Below are positions 39,010-50,196 of a stretch of 64,000 nucleotides of DNA, one piece after another. Every line of letters begins with the position of its first letter. Positions within the stretch are counted from its first letter, which is position 1. The translations under genes were made by a program, and so were the position numbers. Source of the DNA: Alisma plantago-aquatica (lineage: Eukaryota; Streptophyta; Magnoliopsida; Alismatales; Alismataceae); NCBI GenBank assembly GCA_963693085.1, contig OY856411.1, positions 71,282,001-71,346,000 of the forward strand, in the 5' to 3' direction. Below the pieces are notes generated by a model that saw nothing but the letters and a program-made list of their open reading frames with translations, had not been told where the DNA came from and made no database searches.

Positions 39010-40070
39010 TCACGGGTTGACTATCGCCTTCGGCTGACTCATAGCATAGAATCGAGTCATTGCTTATCGCGTCCACATCCTCTGTTCCTTGAGAAGATGA
39101 ACCCACTTGTGACGCTTGATCGTGTCCTCATCCTCTATTACCACTGGACTGCTATCTATCTGATCCTTACTGATTCTGCCTTACTGCTGTGTCACTTCGA
39201 CATCTCTCCTTGGGAAATTTGACTTCAAATGCCATGTATGTCCACAGTGATAACATGACCTATCTTCAAGCTATGGCCTAGATGGCCCTGTCACTGCCAC
39301 TGAAGCTGTGTTGTGGGCTCTAGATGGTGAAAATCAATGCCCTCTTCCTTTACTCGGTGACCATTGTGATGGTGCACTGGAATTCTTCATCACAGATGGT
39401 GCTGAAAACCTTGTCTTCTTGAAGCCATCAAACCTTTGCCTCTGGAACTGAGTATAATTTTTCTTGGTCATGGACTCTCTCTTCTCCTTGACTGACTATT
39501 CTATCCTTCGGATAGACTCCACAAACGTGGCAAACCGCTTCCTGATCTCCAAAGCAGCAGCAGGTGTCGTCAGCTCGGCACTCAAACCCTTCTCAAACCG
39601 CCTGATTCTCTCATCATCTGTCACCGCCATGTTAGGAAAAAACCTTAGCAGGTCCATAAACTTGGCTTCATACTCGGTGATGCTCATTGATCATTGGCAC
39701 AGATGCTCAAACTGGTTGATCTTCTCATCCAGATAGGTCTTTGGGAAGCATCGACTCACAAACTCCCATCGAAAGACATCCCAACCGATTGCCTCACCAG
39801 GCCGCTTCTCCTCCTCAATGGCCCACCAGTGGCTAGCACTACCATTTAGAATGTAGATCGTGTGCTTAACTTTGTCTGCTTCGGGGATGTTGAGGATTCG
39901 GAAGGCCTTCTCAAGACCTGTTAGCCACATATCTACATCTAGTGGATCGGTCATTCTAGCATAATCTGAAGCTTGGACTCGACGAAGCCGCTCGAAGGAC
40001 TTCCTAATACCCGATGATTCACCATGGGGAGCCTGTGCTCTTGGCAGAGGCACTGGCGATCTTTCCACCA
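39010..40070 (-). pseudogene. gag relic with zinc knuckle (Tekay), truncated by Athila
   Basis: On the minus strand, gag reads from the insertion edge: PRAQAPHGESSGIRKSFERL, YARMTDPLDVDMWLTGLEKAFR, WWAIEEEKRPGEAIGWD and EYEAKFMDLLRFFPNM, equivalent to the gag of the intact element from about residue 67 on. The zinc knuckle near 39210-39255 reads C-Y-H-C-G-H-T-W-H-L-K-S-N-F, so its last cysteine is replaced by phenylalanine. Stops interrupt the linker at 39.0-39.5 kb. The N-terminal part of gag is missing at 40070 because of the Athila insertion. Confidence 0.8.
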
Positions 40071-40335
40071 TGATATTCATCATGTAATTCAATCACCATC
40101 TTGGGCTCATTTTGGCTCAACACATTATATTTCACTCATTAAATATCAAAATGCATCATAATTTGCAAAATTACTTAATTGATTTGATTATCAAGGTTTT
40201 AATCGAATTTATGTTGGTTTAATGTAGGTCTTGATAAAGCTGAACAATCAACTTAGGCCCGCCTTCACTCACCCTTGGTTCTGACCAACCAATATAACCA
40301 AGTGATTCCATCCATTTGGTCTGAGCCCATTTGGT

Positions 40336-40480
40336 GGTCTCAAGACCGTTTGAGCCCATTCGGTATCAAGACCATTTGAGCCCCTTCAGTCTCAAGACCG
40401 TTTGGGCCCATTCGGTCTCAAAACCGTTTGGGCCCATTCGGTCTCAAGAGCGTTTGAGCCCATTCGGTCTCAAGTCTGAT
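40336..40480 (+). repeat. Exact 26-bp tandem array with AGACCGTTT half-site
   Basis: The half-site AGACCGTTT (or a one- to three-base variant) begins at 40343, 40369, 40395, 40421, 40447 and 40473, always 26 bp apart. Between copies lies GRGCCCATTCGGTCTCA, so each junction forms the dyad TTCGGTCTCAAGACCGTTT. The word is the same as in the Tekay LTR arrays at 51.7-53.1 kb and 63.1-63.9 kb. Confidence 0.9.
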
Positions 40481-40565
40481 AGACCAGAAGATACTGATTG
40501 GAGGCTTAACCCAACCGTGAGGGATCAAACAGCACATGAATTCAAAACCTCAAAGAAGAATCTAT

Positions 40566-40820
40566 GCCACGGCCGTTTTGAACAACCACGATCGTGGTAC
40601 ACTGTCCCCACCACGCCGTGTTATGATACCACGGACATGGTAAAGCATTTGTAGCACACCACCAGCATCTACCTACCATGCTCGTGTGAGGCAGCACGGC
40701 CATGGCATAACGCCATCAGAGCCCAAGTTCTCACCTGCCATGCCCGTACAAGGCAGCACGGCCGTGGGGCAACAGCATCACCATGACTGTGGTGCCTCAA
40801 CACGGGCATGGTGTGTCGTC
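40566..40820 (+). repeat. Cluster of CACGGCCGTG-type palindromes
   Basis: ACCACGATCGTGGT (40585-40598) is a perfect 14-bp palindrome, and CACGGCCGTG (40757-40766) is a perfect 10-bp palindrome. Near matches occur at 40568 (CCACGGCCGTT), 40695 (CACGGCCATGG), 40740 (CATGCCCGTA) and 40779 (CACCATGACTGTGGTG). They are irregularly spaced and flanked by AAGGCAGCA. Confidence 0.7.
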
Positions 40821-41040
40821 TCCTACCTCTGCACCTCTGTCAAGCAGCACTTCTTTTCTTCAAATTCATTCGATCTTGGCGGTGCCTTGCTCCTAGAACT
40901 CCACCCTATCCAACAGCAGCTCCGACTTCACCACACCTACTGTTGCAGTCACCACGCACCCGCCGACTCCCTTGCTACTTGCCTCAGTGCTAGACACACA
41001 TCAGCTTGCCCTCTGCCATGACGTTGTTGCGCAGTCTCAG

Positions 41041-41620
41041 ACCATTTGTAAGGGTCGTAGCTACGAGAGCAGGACCGTTTGGTCTCTTGCTTACATGCAA
41101 AACTGAATGGCCAGCAATGTGAAGACCATTTGGTCTCTTGCTTACATGCAAAACTGAATGGCCAGCAATGTGAAGACTGTTTGGAGGTTTGTTACCAATG
41201 AAGACCGAATGGACCTATCCAGACCGTTTGATATCAAACGGTTTACAAATCATTTGCCGCTGACACAAGACCGAATGAACTTGTCCAAACCGTTTGATAT
41301 CAAATGGTTTACAAATCGTTTGCCTTCTGCCCGAAGACCGTTTGAGTCAACTGAAGCGAAGACCGTTTGGGGGAAATGTGAAGACCATTTGATACTGCTG
41401 ACTTGAAGATTGTTTGCCCTTTTTGTAAAAGATCGTTTGGAGGAAAGCAAATGGTCTGTGAAACCATTTGGACTTAAAAATCCAAGACCATTTTCTCCTC
41501 TAATTCTCAAGACCGTTTGGGCAAAAGTCCCCAGACCGTTTAAGAACCAAGACCGTTTGGTCAAAATTTTAAGACCGTTTGAGCAAAAATATACCCCAAA
41601 CCGTTTGGACTGGAAACACA
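41041..41620 (+). repeat. Second AGACCGTTT cluster, with 51-bp and 66-bp duplications
   Basis: A 51-bp segment starting GGTCTCTTGCTTACATGC is repeated identically at 41081 and 41132. A 66-bp unit is repeated at 41221 and 41287, each copy containing CCGTTTGATATCAAA; the first copy has the perfect 20-bp palindrome ACCGTTTGATATCAAACGGT (41223-41242). Further AGACCGTTTG or AGACCATTTG words follow at roughly 20-35-bp intervals to 41605. Confidence 0.8.
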
Positions 41621-42224
41621 CCAAAAATGTGAATACTAGTCACGTGCATGTAAATAGGACCTGTAGGGTCCCCTTTTGAGGCATCGGTTCTGGGACGCCG
41701 ACAGGCTGCCTGTACACAGGTCTGATCCAGATTCAGCGTCGTCCACGTCAGTTTCACTCCACCTACTGCCCATGTTGCAACCAAGGAGGCTGGGAAGAGA
41801 AGGAAGACTGAGCGAGGGAGACTGTCAGGTCTGTCTTGCCATCTCCCGTTCCACGTCCAAATCTACTCCGACATGACATAGAGGGCCGCATCATCTTCAC
41901 CGAGATGCGACTACCTTCTGCACCGAGTTCATGGCGGATTCCTCTCTCTTTCTTATTCTTCTTGTTTCTCGCACCATGAGCGAGTAGTACCTTTTCGTTG
42001 GGGTGCGTGGACTAGCCCCGCTGCCCATGCAATCATGTTCTTTTGTTAAACTTTCCATGGCAATATATATAACTTTCCATTTCATTGTTAATTGGTATGT
42101 TTGTAGTTGATTATCTACTTGCTTTCATCTTGTTATTTCCTATATTGTGAAATCTTCTATATGTGGGATGGAATGGCAGTTTACAAAGTTCAACTCCTTG
42201 ATGAGAACTTCTGATAGGATTCCT

Positions 42225-42430
42225 TGAGGTCGTAAGTGTATGATCCATGAGGGGACGAGCCATCTAGCCTTCGGTGACACTTTTGTGTGCCTAACGCCTG
42301 TATAGGGGGGCCACAACCTTCGTTTGGATTTTTGTATCTTCGGAGTCGTAAGTATGTGATCCGAACGGTGACGAGACATCTGATGCCTAAGGTGATGCTT
42401 ACGCGAACCTAACGCCCGTATGGGGGGTTT
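42225..42430 (+). repeat. Imperfect ~116-bp direct repeat in the Athila LTR
   Basis: GTCGTAAGTRTRTGATCC recurs at about 42229 and 42345, each followed by GACGAG.CATCT, then GGTGA.RCTT and CCTAACGCC.GTATRGGGGG. The repeat lies downstream of the TATA box, in the probable R-U5 part. Confidence 0.75.
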
Positions 42431-42815
42431 TGCAACAGCTCTTTTTGAATCGTTATATCTTTCCTAGATTGTTTGCATTAGAATGTGTTTGAATGTGTAG
42501 CGGTGGTTACACCCGATACCATCCCAGCGATTCCATATCATTGATCTAAATCCAACTTTAATTCAGCTTTTACTTTCTTGCAATTAGTTTAAATAACCTC
42601 AAATCAATCAATCGTTCTAAATATTAGTTTTACTTGAGCTAGATTCGACTAACAAAGATTCTTAATAACATTGTCCTTTGGGTTCGATCCTTAACTATAT
42701 TGTGATAAGACTTGTCCGCTTGCGGGTGGTATTATTGCACTTTGGTTTTGGTAAAAGCTCGGGGATTTCAACCCCGAGTGAGTTTGTTAGTGTGATAAAA
42801 TCCCACGTCAAATTC

Positions 42816-42833
42816 TGGCACCGTTGTCGGGGA
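42816..42833 (+). other. Primer binding site, tRNA-Asp type
   Basis: TGGCACCGTTGTCGGGGA lies five bases after the LTR end. Athila elements typically carry TGGCGCCGTTGCCGGGGA, complementary to the tRNA-Asp 3' end; this copy differs by two transitions. Recognition of the tRNA is from knowledge of the family. Confidence 0.8.
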
Positions 42834-42990
42834 CAACGGAATCAGTTAGTCAAATCTAGTTCTTTTAAGACTAATTTAGGATTTTGCTCTTTCTTTTAAA
42901 ACAATCGATCATCCACTTGAATTTTGACTCTACTCCGTGGTACTCACTTTCAAAATCTTTCTATTTCAGGAACAATCCAAGGCATAGTGC

Positions 42991-44460
42991 ATGCACCGTT
43001 CGGACAGCCCCGGACTAACAACAAGCTTTGATACTGAGATAGATAGAACTTTTCATCGCCGTATTAGAGAAAATCAAGCAAGGATCGGTCAAGAAGAAGA
43101 AGTATCCCAAAGAGTGGCTCAAGCCATCAATGCACAGAGAGAGAGGCTCATGCAAGAAGCTAGAGATGCAGTCTAAGAGGAAATTCTAGCAGCGCAAGCA
43201 GCAGCACAAGCAGCTAAACTATAAAAGGATCTTAGAGAGTTCTCTATCCCAAAAGCTGTGAATGTTCATCATCCAGTACAACCTCCCCCCATTAATTCTG
43301 CCAATTTCGATATACAAGCACATTGGATCACCTTACTTCAAAACAACCCTTTCTATGGAAAACAAGGCGAAGATAGTCAAGAACATCTTTTAAGGTTTAT
43401 TGATCTTTGTGCTATGACAAAGCAAAATGGAGTGTCTGTTGATGCCATTAGACTCCGCCTCTTCAAGTATTCCCTTGCTGATAGAGCCATAAGTTGGTAA
43501 AATTCGCTGCAAAGTGAAATACCCATCACCACCTGGGAACAACTCCAAAATCTGTTTCTAGAGAAGTTCTATCCCCCATCTCTCACATATGAAATTAGAG
43601 GCTGAATAATAAATTTCACTCAAGTTCCTAGAGAAACCCTTGCTGAAGCATGGGATAGATACAAAGAGCTACTACATAAGTGCCTACACCATGGAATTCC
43701 TAAAAATCAACTCATCAAAATTTTCTATAGGGGTGTGGACGACGATATCAAGAGATTTCTAGACTCCTCATCTGGAGAAAACTTCATGCGTCAAAGTTAT
43801 GACAGCGCATGGAGATTCGTCACCCTTGGAGCAGAAAATCAAGCCAATTGGGGAAGATCATGTAGGTAAAGGAGTATTGAAAGAAGCTATGGCCGAAGCT
43901 ACTCCTGAGTACAAGTCTATCGCTGAAACCTTGAAACTCTTAGTTTCCAAGCAAGACCATATTGAATCCTCACTTGCTGCAATTGGAAGAGGACGTCCAC
44001 CCCTTCAACAACCAGAACAGATCAAGTCTGCTTCACTGTTTTGTGAAGCATGTAAAAGTACTGATCATTCCACTTTATCATGCAATGTTCTCTACGATGT
44101 TGTTCTGAGCAATGTATGAGGCCAAGGAGATAATGGTCAGATGGAAAGTCTTAATGCTATCAATACCATTCCTAGTCAAAGTTATTACAATCTGAATCAG
44201 AATAGCAATCATCCTGGTTTTCAATATGGAAACCCCTCTAGAGCAGTAAATTTGCATCAATTTGGTTCGAACAATCAACCACGAGGCCCACCAGGATTCC
44301 AGTATAATCAGCAATAGAATTTTGAGAATCAAGGAAATTTCAAGGGAAACTTTCAGAATAGGAACTTCAATAATTATCAAAACAACTCCCAGTACCAAAG
44401 TCTTAACCAAGTTCCCTATCAACGACAAGGACAACAAGCAGGTCCAGTTTTTCTCCTGAT
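42991..44460 (+). pseudogene. Athila gag relic
   Basis: From ATG at 42991 the frame reads MHRSDSPGLTTSF, then, after stops, PPINSANFDIQAHWITLLQ, FYGKQGEDSQEHLLRFIDLC, NGVSVDAIRLRLFKYSLADR and EKFYPP, the usual capsid order of Athila gag. Stops occur near 43174, 43222, 43498 and 43603. The frame shifts at about 43.8 kb into a 106-codon open piece (43799-44119) that ends with an intact zinc knuckle, C-E-A-C-K-S-T-D-H-S-T-L-S-C. The following Gln/Asn-rich linker is stop-rich. Gag would package element RNA; this copy is dead. Confidence 0.8.
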
Positions 44461-46263
44461 GACAAGCTATCAGCCATTGAAAAGATGTTGCAAACTTAGC
44501 AAACTATGATAGCTAACCAACAAGCTCAGTAGAAGGCTATTGAATCTCAACTAGCTCAACTCGCAGCTAGCATAAAACCACCTGCTAGAGTCTTTGTTGG
44601 CCACCCCGAGAACAATCCTAAGCATCCTGAACAGTTGAAGGCAGTCACCACCAGGTCAGGAAAAGACTATTTAGATCCCCCTGTAAAGACACATGTGGTT
44701 ATTACAGATGGGGATGAACCTGTAATTGCCCAAGACTCGACAACACTAGAGTCTCAATCAAAAGTTGATAAGACAGATAAGGGAAATCCTGAGAAACCTA
44801 CTGATGAAGAAACTGAAACACCGGAACCTGATATTCCTATATATAAGCCTCTTATACCTTTCCCAACTCGTCTAAGGCAAACCAAGCTTGATACTCGATT
44901 CAATAAGTTTAAAGAGGCTATGAAGAAACTTCATGTTGATATACCCTTTTTGGATGCGCTGGCTGAGATACTAGCCTGGACTAAGTACTTAAAGTCACTT
45001 CTCACAAGGAAGTATATAACTGAAGAATATGAGACAATAAAACTGGCGACAACTACATCTGATATCATTTTGAGCAAGATGCCCAAGAAACAAAAAGACC
45101 CGGGATCCTTTGGAATTTCATGTCACATTGGCAACTCATCATGTAAGAAAGGATTGGCGGATCTCGGCACAAGCATCTCTATTATGCCACTTATCCTGTG
45201 CAAAAGACTAGGGTTTACATAACTGCTTCCAACAGGTATGACCATACAGCTTGTAGACAACTCAGTAACTCTTCCCATGGGAATCATCAAAGATGTCCCA
45301 GTCAAGGTGGGCAAGGACTCTTATGTCATGTGTGATTTTGTCATCATGGACATTAAAGAAGATGCCAGATACCCTCTTATCTTTGGTCGTCCATTCCTCG
45401 CCACTGCAAGAGCCCTAATTGATGTTGAAGTTGGTACCTTACTGCTTAGATTAGGCAAAGAAACTCTCGAATTTAAAGTTTTTGAAAGTATGAGAAGACC
45501 AAGTATGCAAGAAGAAGTCTATCTGATTGACTGCATTGAGCAAATGTCACTTCTGACTCAAGAGAATCATGAATCAGATGATCCATTAGAAGTTGCTCTA
45601 ACGAATCCATCAGTTGATGAACCTATTGACGAACAAGTAAAGGATTGCATCGAATCCATCGACTCTACTAAAGAAGATGTTGAAGCCACTAGTGAAGAAC
45701 TCAAAGCTATGGAAGCTACAGAAGAAACATGTGAAAAACCAGAGGCTCCCGAAATGAAGCCTGTGCCCGAGGGACTGAAGTACGTGTTTTTGGACGATCT
45801 CAATGTTTGCCCAGTTATTATAAATTTTGACCTAACAACTGAACAAGAAGATAAACTCCTGAGGGAACTAAAGGAAAGAAAGAAAGTCATGAGTTATAAA
45901 ATGAGTGACCTCACTGGGGTTAGTCAAGCGTTGTGTATACATAAGATCCCTATGATGGAAGATCACAAGCCTACTATTGAGCATCAATAGAAATTGAATC
46001 CAAATATGAAGGAAGTGGTCTGTCGCGAGGTCATTAAACTTCTCACAGCTGGAATAATCTATCTGATATCCGATTCGCCATGGGTGAGCCCAGTGCATGT
46101 AGTCCCGAAGAAAGGTGGAATAACTGTTATACGGAATGAAAACAATGAACTCATCCCCACTCGAATAGTCACAGGGTGGAGGATGTGCATAGATTATAGA
46201 AAATTAAACAAGGCAACTCGAAAAGATCATTTTCCAATGCCTTTCCTTGATCAAGTCTTATAA
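44461..46263 (+). pseudogene. Athila protease region and start of reverse transcriptase
   Basis: A single frame interrupted only by isolated stops (45220-45222 and 45988-45990). It reads KAVTTRSGKDY (44635), PFPTRLRQTKLD, a KKLHVDIPFLDAL block, then the protease signature GLADLGTSISIMPL (expected D-L-G-A/S), LIFGRPFLATARALIDV and an acidic Glu-rich linker. Reverse transcriptase starts at about 45994 with EVIKLLTAGIIYLISDSPWVSPVHVVPKKGG and MCIDYRKLNKATRKDHFPMPF. The two stops look like recent point changes, since the frame is otherwise kept for 1.6 kb. Confidence 0.85.
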
Positions 46264-47451
46264 AGGTTGGCTCGCCAAGAATATTTCTGTTATCTTGACG
46301 GTTACCTTAGATTCTATCAAATACCCATACATCAAGATGACTAAGAGAAAACCACTTTTACCTGCCCATTCGGAACATACGCATTTAAAAGAATGTCATT
46401 TGGCCTCTACAATGCACCAGCAACTTTCCAACGTTGCATGGCTGCCATATTTTCCGATCTCATCGAAACCATTATGGAAGTTTTCATGGATGATTTTTCT
46501 ATATAAAGAGATTCATTCAATTCATGTCTTAAGCACCTCTCCCTAGTCCTCAAATGATGTGAAGAAGCTCATCTTGTGCTCAACTGGGAGAAATGTCATT
46601 TTATGGTAAAAGAAGGCATTGTCCTCGGCCACAGGGCCAGCAATAGAGGAATTGAAGTAGATAAAGCCAAGATTGAAGTGATTTCCAAGCTCTCTATCCC
46701 TATCAATTTAAAGGAAGTTCGAGCATTCCTTGGTCACACGGAATTTTACAGAAGATTTATAAAAGACTTTTCCAAGATAACAAAACCAATGACAAATTTG
46801 TTACTAAAAGATGTTGAATTCAATTTTGATGAAGAATATATCAAAAGCTTCAACACATTGAAGCAAGCCCTTACAACCACCTCCATCATTAGATCTCCCG
46901 ACTGGGACCACCCTTTTGAAATCATGTGTGATTCCAGTGACTATGTTGTAGGCACTGTTTAGGAGCAATGTATAGAGAAGAAACATTATGTGATCTATTA
47001 TGCATCAAAAACTCTCGATGAATCCCAGAGAAATTATGCAACTACTGAGAAAGAACTTCTAGCAGTAGTGTATGCCTTTGACAAATTCAGATCCTACCTA
47101 ATTGGTTCAAAGGTTATTGTCTACACAGATCATGCTGCTATCTGTTATCTTCTAACAAAGAAAGATGCAAAGCCCAGGTTAATTAGATGGATTCTCCTAT
47201 TGCAGGAATTTGATTTAGAGATAAGAGATAAAAAGGGTACAAAGAATGTTGTAGCAGACCACCTCAGTCGCATCCACACTCTAGATACTGAGAAGATTTT
47301 AATTAATGATTCCCTTCCAGATGATCAACTAATGAAGGTCTCAGAAGTTGTACCATGGTACTCATATTTTGTGAACTACCTTGCCGCTAGGGTTATCCAT
47401 CCTCAATGCACCGGAAATGCTCTGAAGAAGTTTATGCATGATGTGAAATAG
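46264..47451 (+). pseudogene. Athila reverse transcriptase and RNase H relic
   Basis: A frame change near 46260 is followed by FGTYAFKRMSFGLYNAPATF, the catalytic VFMDDFS (near 46486), LNWEKCHFMVKEGIVLGH, and EVRAFLGH.EFYRRFIKDFS. RNase H shows [50 protein letters not shown] and VVADHLSR, with the catalytic acidic residues still visible. Stops are present at about 46343, 46503, 46555 and 46960. It joins the integrase region, and the polyprotein as a whole is broken. Confidence 0.85.
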
Positions 47452-48640
47452 TACTGCTGGGATGAGCCATACCTTTTCAAACTATGTGCTGACGGTCTAT
47501 ACAAATGATGTATCGCTGAGGAAGAAACCAAACTCATTCTAGAGAACTATCACTCTGGCCCAGTTGGAGGACATATGAGCTCTAAAAAGACTGCCTTGAA
47601 GGTTTTGCAATGTGGATTCTTTTGGCCCACCATATCCAAAGATTCCCACGACTTTGTCTTATCATGCGACAAATGTAAAAGATCAGGCAATATAACAAAG
47701 AGAGGCCACTGAATATATGGCAAGAAGTAGAGATATTCGATGTTTGGGGGTGGACTACATGGGTCCATTCCCGTCTTCTAATGGATTTTCATACATCCTA
47801 GTCGTTGTTGATTATGTCTCTAAATGGGTAGAAGCCATTCCTATAGTCACTAGTGATTCCAAACCCGTCATCAAATTATTCAAAGATATTATTTTCCCCC
47901 ATTTTGGAGTGCAACGAACCGTGATATCTGACGGAGGGTCTCATTTCCTCAAAAGAAGCTTTGAAGCTTTACTGAGAAAATATGGTGTAACGCACAAGGT
48001 AGCCTCACCCTACCATCCACAAACGAGTGGAAAGGTAGAGGTTTCTAACTGTCAACTAAAGGATATTCTAGAAAAAACTGTAGGCCGCAATCGAAAGGAT
48101 TGGTCAGTGAAAATCAACGACGCTTTATGGGCCTATCGAACTGCGTATAAAACTCCCTTCGGGACTACACCTTTTCAATTAATATATGGAAAGGCTTCCC
48201 ACCTGCCAGTCGAATTGGAACATAAGGCATGGTGGGCAATAAAACAACTGAATTTTGACATGAAGAAAGCAGGCGAAGCCAAGATTCTGCAACTCCAGGA
48301 GCTGGATGAACTCCGGATGACGGCTTATGAGAATGCTCAAATCTACAAGGAACAAACCAAACTTTGGCTTGATGGTCATTTGAAAAGAAAAGACATACAA
48401 GTGGGAGACCAAGTTCTACTGTTCAACTCAAGGTTGAAATTATTCCCAGGGAAACTCTGCTCCCACTGGTCTGGACCATACATTGTCAAAAGCATATCCC
48501 CACATGGTGCTTTCTCTCTATGGAATGATAAGTCGGGTGAATATGTGGCGAACGGCCAATGCTTGAAAAGATATTTCACCACAGCTGACATCAGCACCAA
48601 AGTCATAACAGATCTCTCCAATCCAAAGGAACCACCGTGA
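47452..48640 (+). pseudogene. Athila integrase relic with an intact core stretch
   Basis: The zinc-binding region reads NYHSGPVGGHMS...FFWPTISKDS...CDKC (47545-47680), interrupted by stops near 47449, 47506 and 47710. From 47717 a 307-codon open stretch holds the catalytic core: VDYMGPFPSSNGFSYILVV (first Asp), VISDGGSHF (second Asp), SPYHPQTSGKVEVSN (catalytic Glu), then WAYRTAYKTPFGTTPFQL and the C-terminal GDQVLLFNSRLKLFPGKL and WSGPY. All three catalytic acids remain, but the finger is separated by stops, so a working enzyme is unlikely. Confidence 0.85.
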
Positions 48641-50196
48641 AGCTGAAGATATCAAGTCGAGCCATCGATGTAAAACAAAGGCGCTTGTCGGGAGGCAACC
48701 CGATCAATAAATTTGTATTTAGTTTTTAATTTTGAACTAGAAATTTTTCCTTAACTTTGCTTTCACCTTTTAGATAATTTTGCACCAAATAAAATTCATA
48801 TCACAAGATAATACCTCGAGTTCTGATTGACCTTTCTTTACATTTTCAGATAAGAGGATGCGCGCTGGTTGGAAGGCTACCACATCTGGTGGTCAATCCG
48901 GCATGAATTTTCCCCTCCATCTCAGATTTAGGGTTTGCTCAGGACGAGAAAATTTCTAAGTTCAGGGTGGAGGGTGGGTGGTACGTACTTCACTTTCCAC
49001 TTACACCCATCCTTTTCATACTTAAGTTTTTAATGTCACATTCTTGATAAAAAAAAAATCAAAATTTTCAAAATTTTTAATGTTTTTCAAAGAAATTGAA
49101 CATATACTTGATGATTTTTTGACACTTCTTGTTTCATAAAAGTCTCTAACTAACCAGCTATGCATTTTGTAATCATTATACCTTATTCGGAGCAGATCCT
49201 CAAAAAGGCCTTCATCTGAAAACTAGCCTTTTGATTGAAATCATCTTATGAAGCTTATGATTCCTAACATCATGATATTGATGCAAAAATGACAAGAATC
49301 TGTCGAACTGATAGGGATCAAACATGTCGTGCTTCCTAACTGACTAGTGGAACAATAACATGGAATCTCCACCGGATCCTCATCAAGTCATTATTTGATC
49401 AGCGTACGATAAAGAGAACAACCTGGTGCACTGAATTGTAAACCAAGTTGCATTCTGATCTGAACTCTCTTCTACACTTCTTCTATCAGCTTCGTACCTC
49501 TCCATCCATCAAAAAGAAACATAAATAGTCAAAACAGTGGCAAACCCTAAGTTTGGGGTGGCACGCCACATCCCTCTATATCCTCTTCTTCCATACCCCT
49601 AACAAATAAATAAGGGTGTACCGCCAACAATGCAATCTCGAGACGAATAGAGGAGAGATTTGCAAACAAAAGATGCCAAAGGGCACACAAAAAGAAATGC
49701 AATCTTGATTCGAATAGAGGAGAGATTTGCACACATAAAAAATGCAATAAATGAAGTTGCAAAGCAAATAAAAATAAAATCTTGAGTCGAATAGAGGAGA
49801 GATTTACTTCTTCCATCCATACCACCATTCACTCCATTTTCTACCTAACGGCACAATGCATGCCCCCACTATCCTGAAAAACACCAGTGTCAGATCAGAT
49901 GCACTCTTGTTGTTCTGCGGGCATCTCTGGACTCTTACATAACTCTTTGACATGCTTGTTGTTGGAAAAAGTTAGGAGGAAGTGATATTGGAAAATGAGT
50001 TCATAAATGAAGATATGGTCAGATGTGTTCAGTGATCTCAGGAATTTGACATGTTGAGTCATTCTGAGCAGAAAGAAAACAATCATGATGTAAAGATGAA
50101 GCAATCACACGAGTCGAAAGTATTCATTTGGTGACGATTTCAGATTTCATGTTACTCAAGGATGAGCAACATTTTAGCTTGGGGTATTTTGATGAA
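48641..50196 (+). other. Athila 3' non-coding region with repeated purine motifs
   Basis: GCGCTTGTCGGGAGGCAACCCG (48681-48702) is a conserved post-integrase signature of Athila elements. Purine-rich words of the type AAGTTYRGGGTGG occur at 48958 and 49549, and TTAGCTTGGGGTATTTT at 50174-50190 immediately precedes the 3' LTR and is the likely polypurine primer. No env-like frame with membrane segments could be supported. Confidence 0.65.
49631..49806 (+). repeat. Three-copy ~35-bp repeat in the Athila 3' region
   Basis: CGAATAGAGGAGAGATTT, preceded by AATCTYGA, recurs at 49633-49661, 49700-49728 and 49779-49807. The first two copies also share TGC on both sides. Copies are about 67 and 79 bp apart. 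Confidence 0.8.

Larger units (their letters stand above)
31277..40070 (-). mobile_element. Minus-strand Tekay/Del-type Ty3/gypsy element, interrupted
   Basis: Composite annotation. Reading right to left: truncated gag (to 40070), zinc knuckle, protease, reverse transcriptase, RNase H, integrase and chromodomain (to 35556), a polypurine tract, and the 3' LTR (35543 to 31277). The gag N-terminus and 5' LTR are missing because an Athila element begins exactly at 40071 inside gag; they should lie beyond the right edge of the window. The flank left of the LTR end is ATTAA (31272-31276). It is the oldest layer of the right-hand nest. Confidence 0.8.
40071..42810 (+). mobile_element. Athila 5' LTR
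   Basis: It starts TGATATTCATCATG at the exact edge of the interrupted gag and ends CCCACGTCA (42810), five bases before the primer site. Its first ~70 bp match the 3' copy at 50197-50270 (GAATTCAATCACCATCTTGG, then TTATATTTCACTCATTAAA) with few differences. A TATATATA box lies at 42064. The LTR holds four separate repeat arrays, annotated below. Length about 2.74 kb. Confidence 0.85.

Noticed and set aside
40336..40480. Regular 26-bp repeats resembling a CRISPR array
   Set aside because: The whole unit repeats with no unique spacers, no Cas genes are present, and it lies inside an LTR of a eukaryotic retrotransposon.
48641..50196. Env-like third frame of Athila
   Set aside because: Athila elements can carry one here, but I see only short frames with no signal or membrane segments that I can support.
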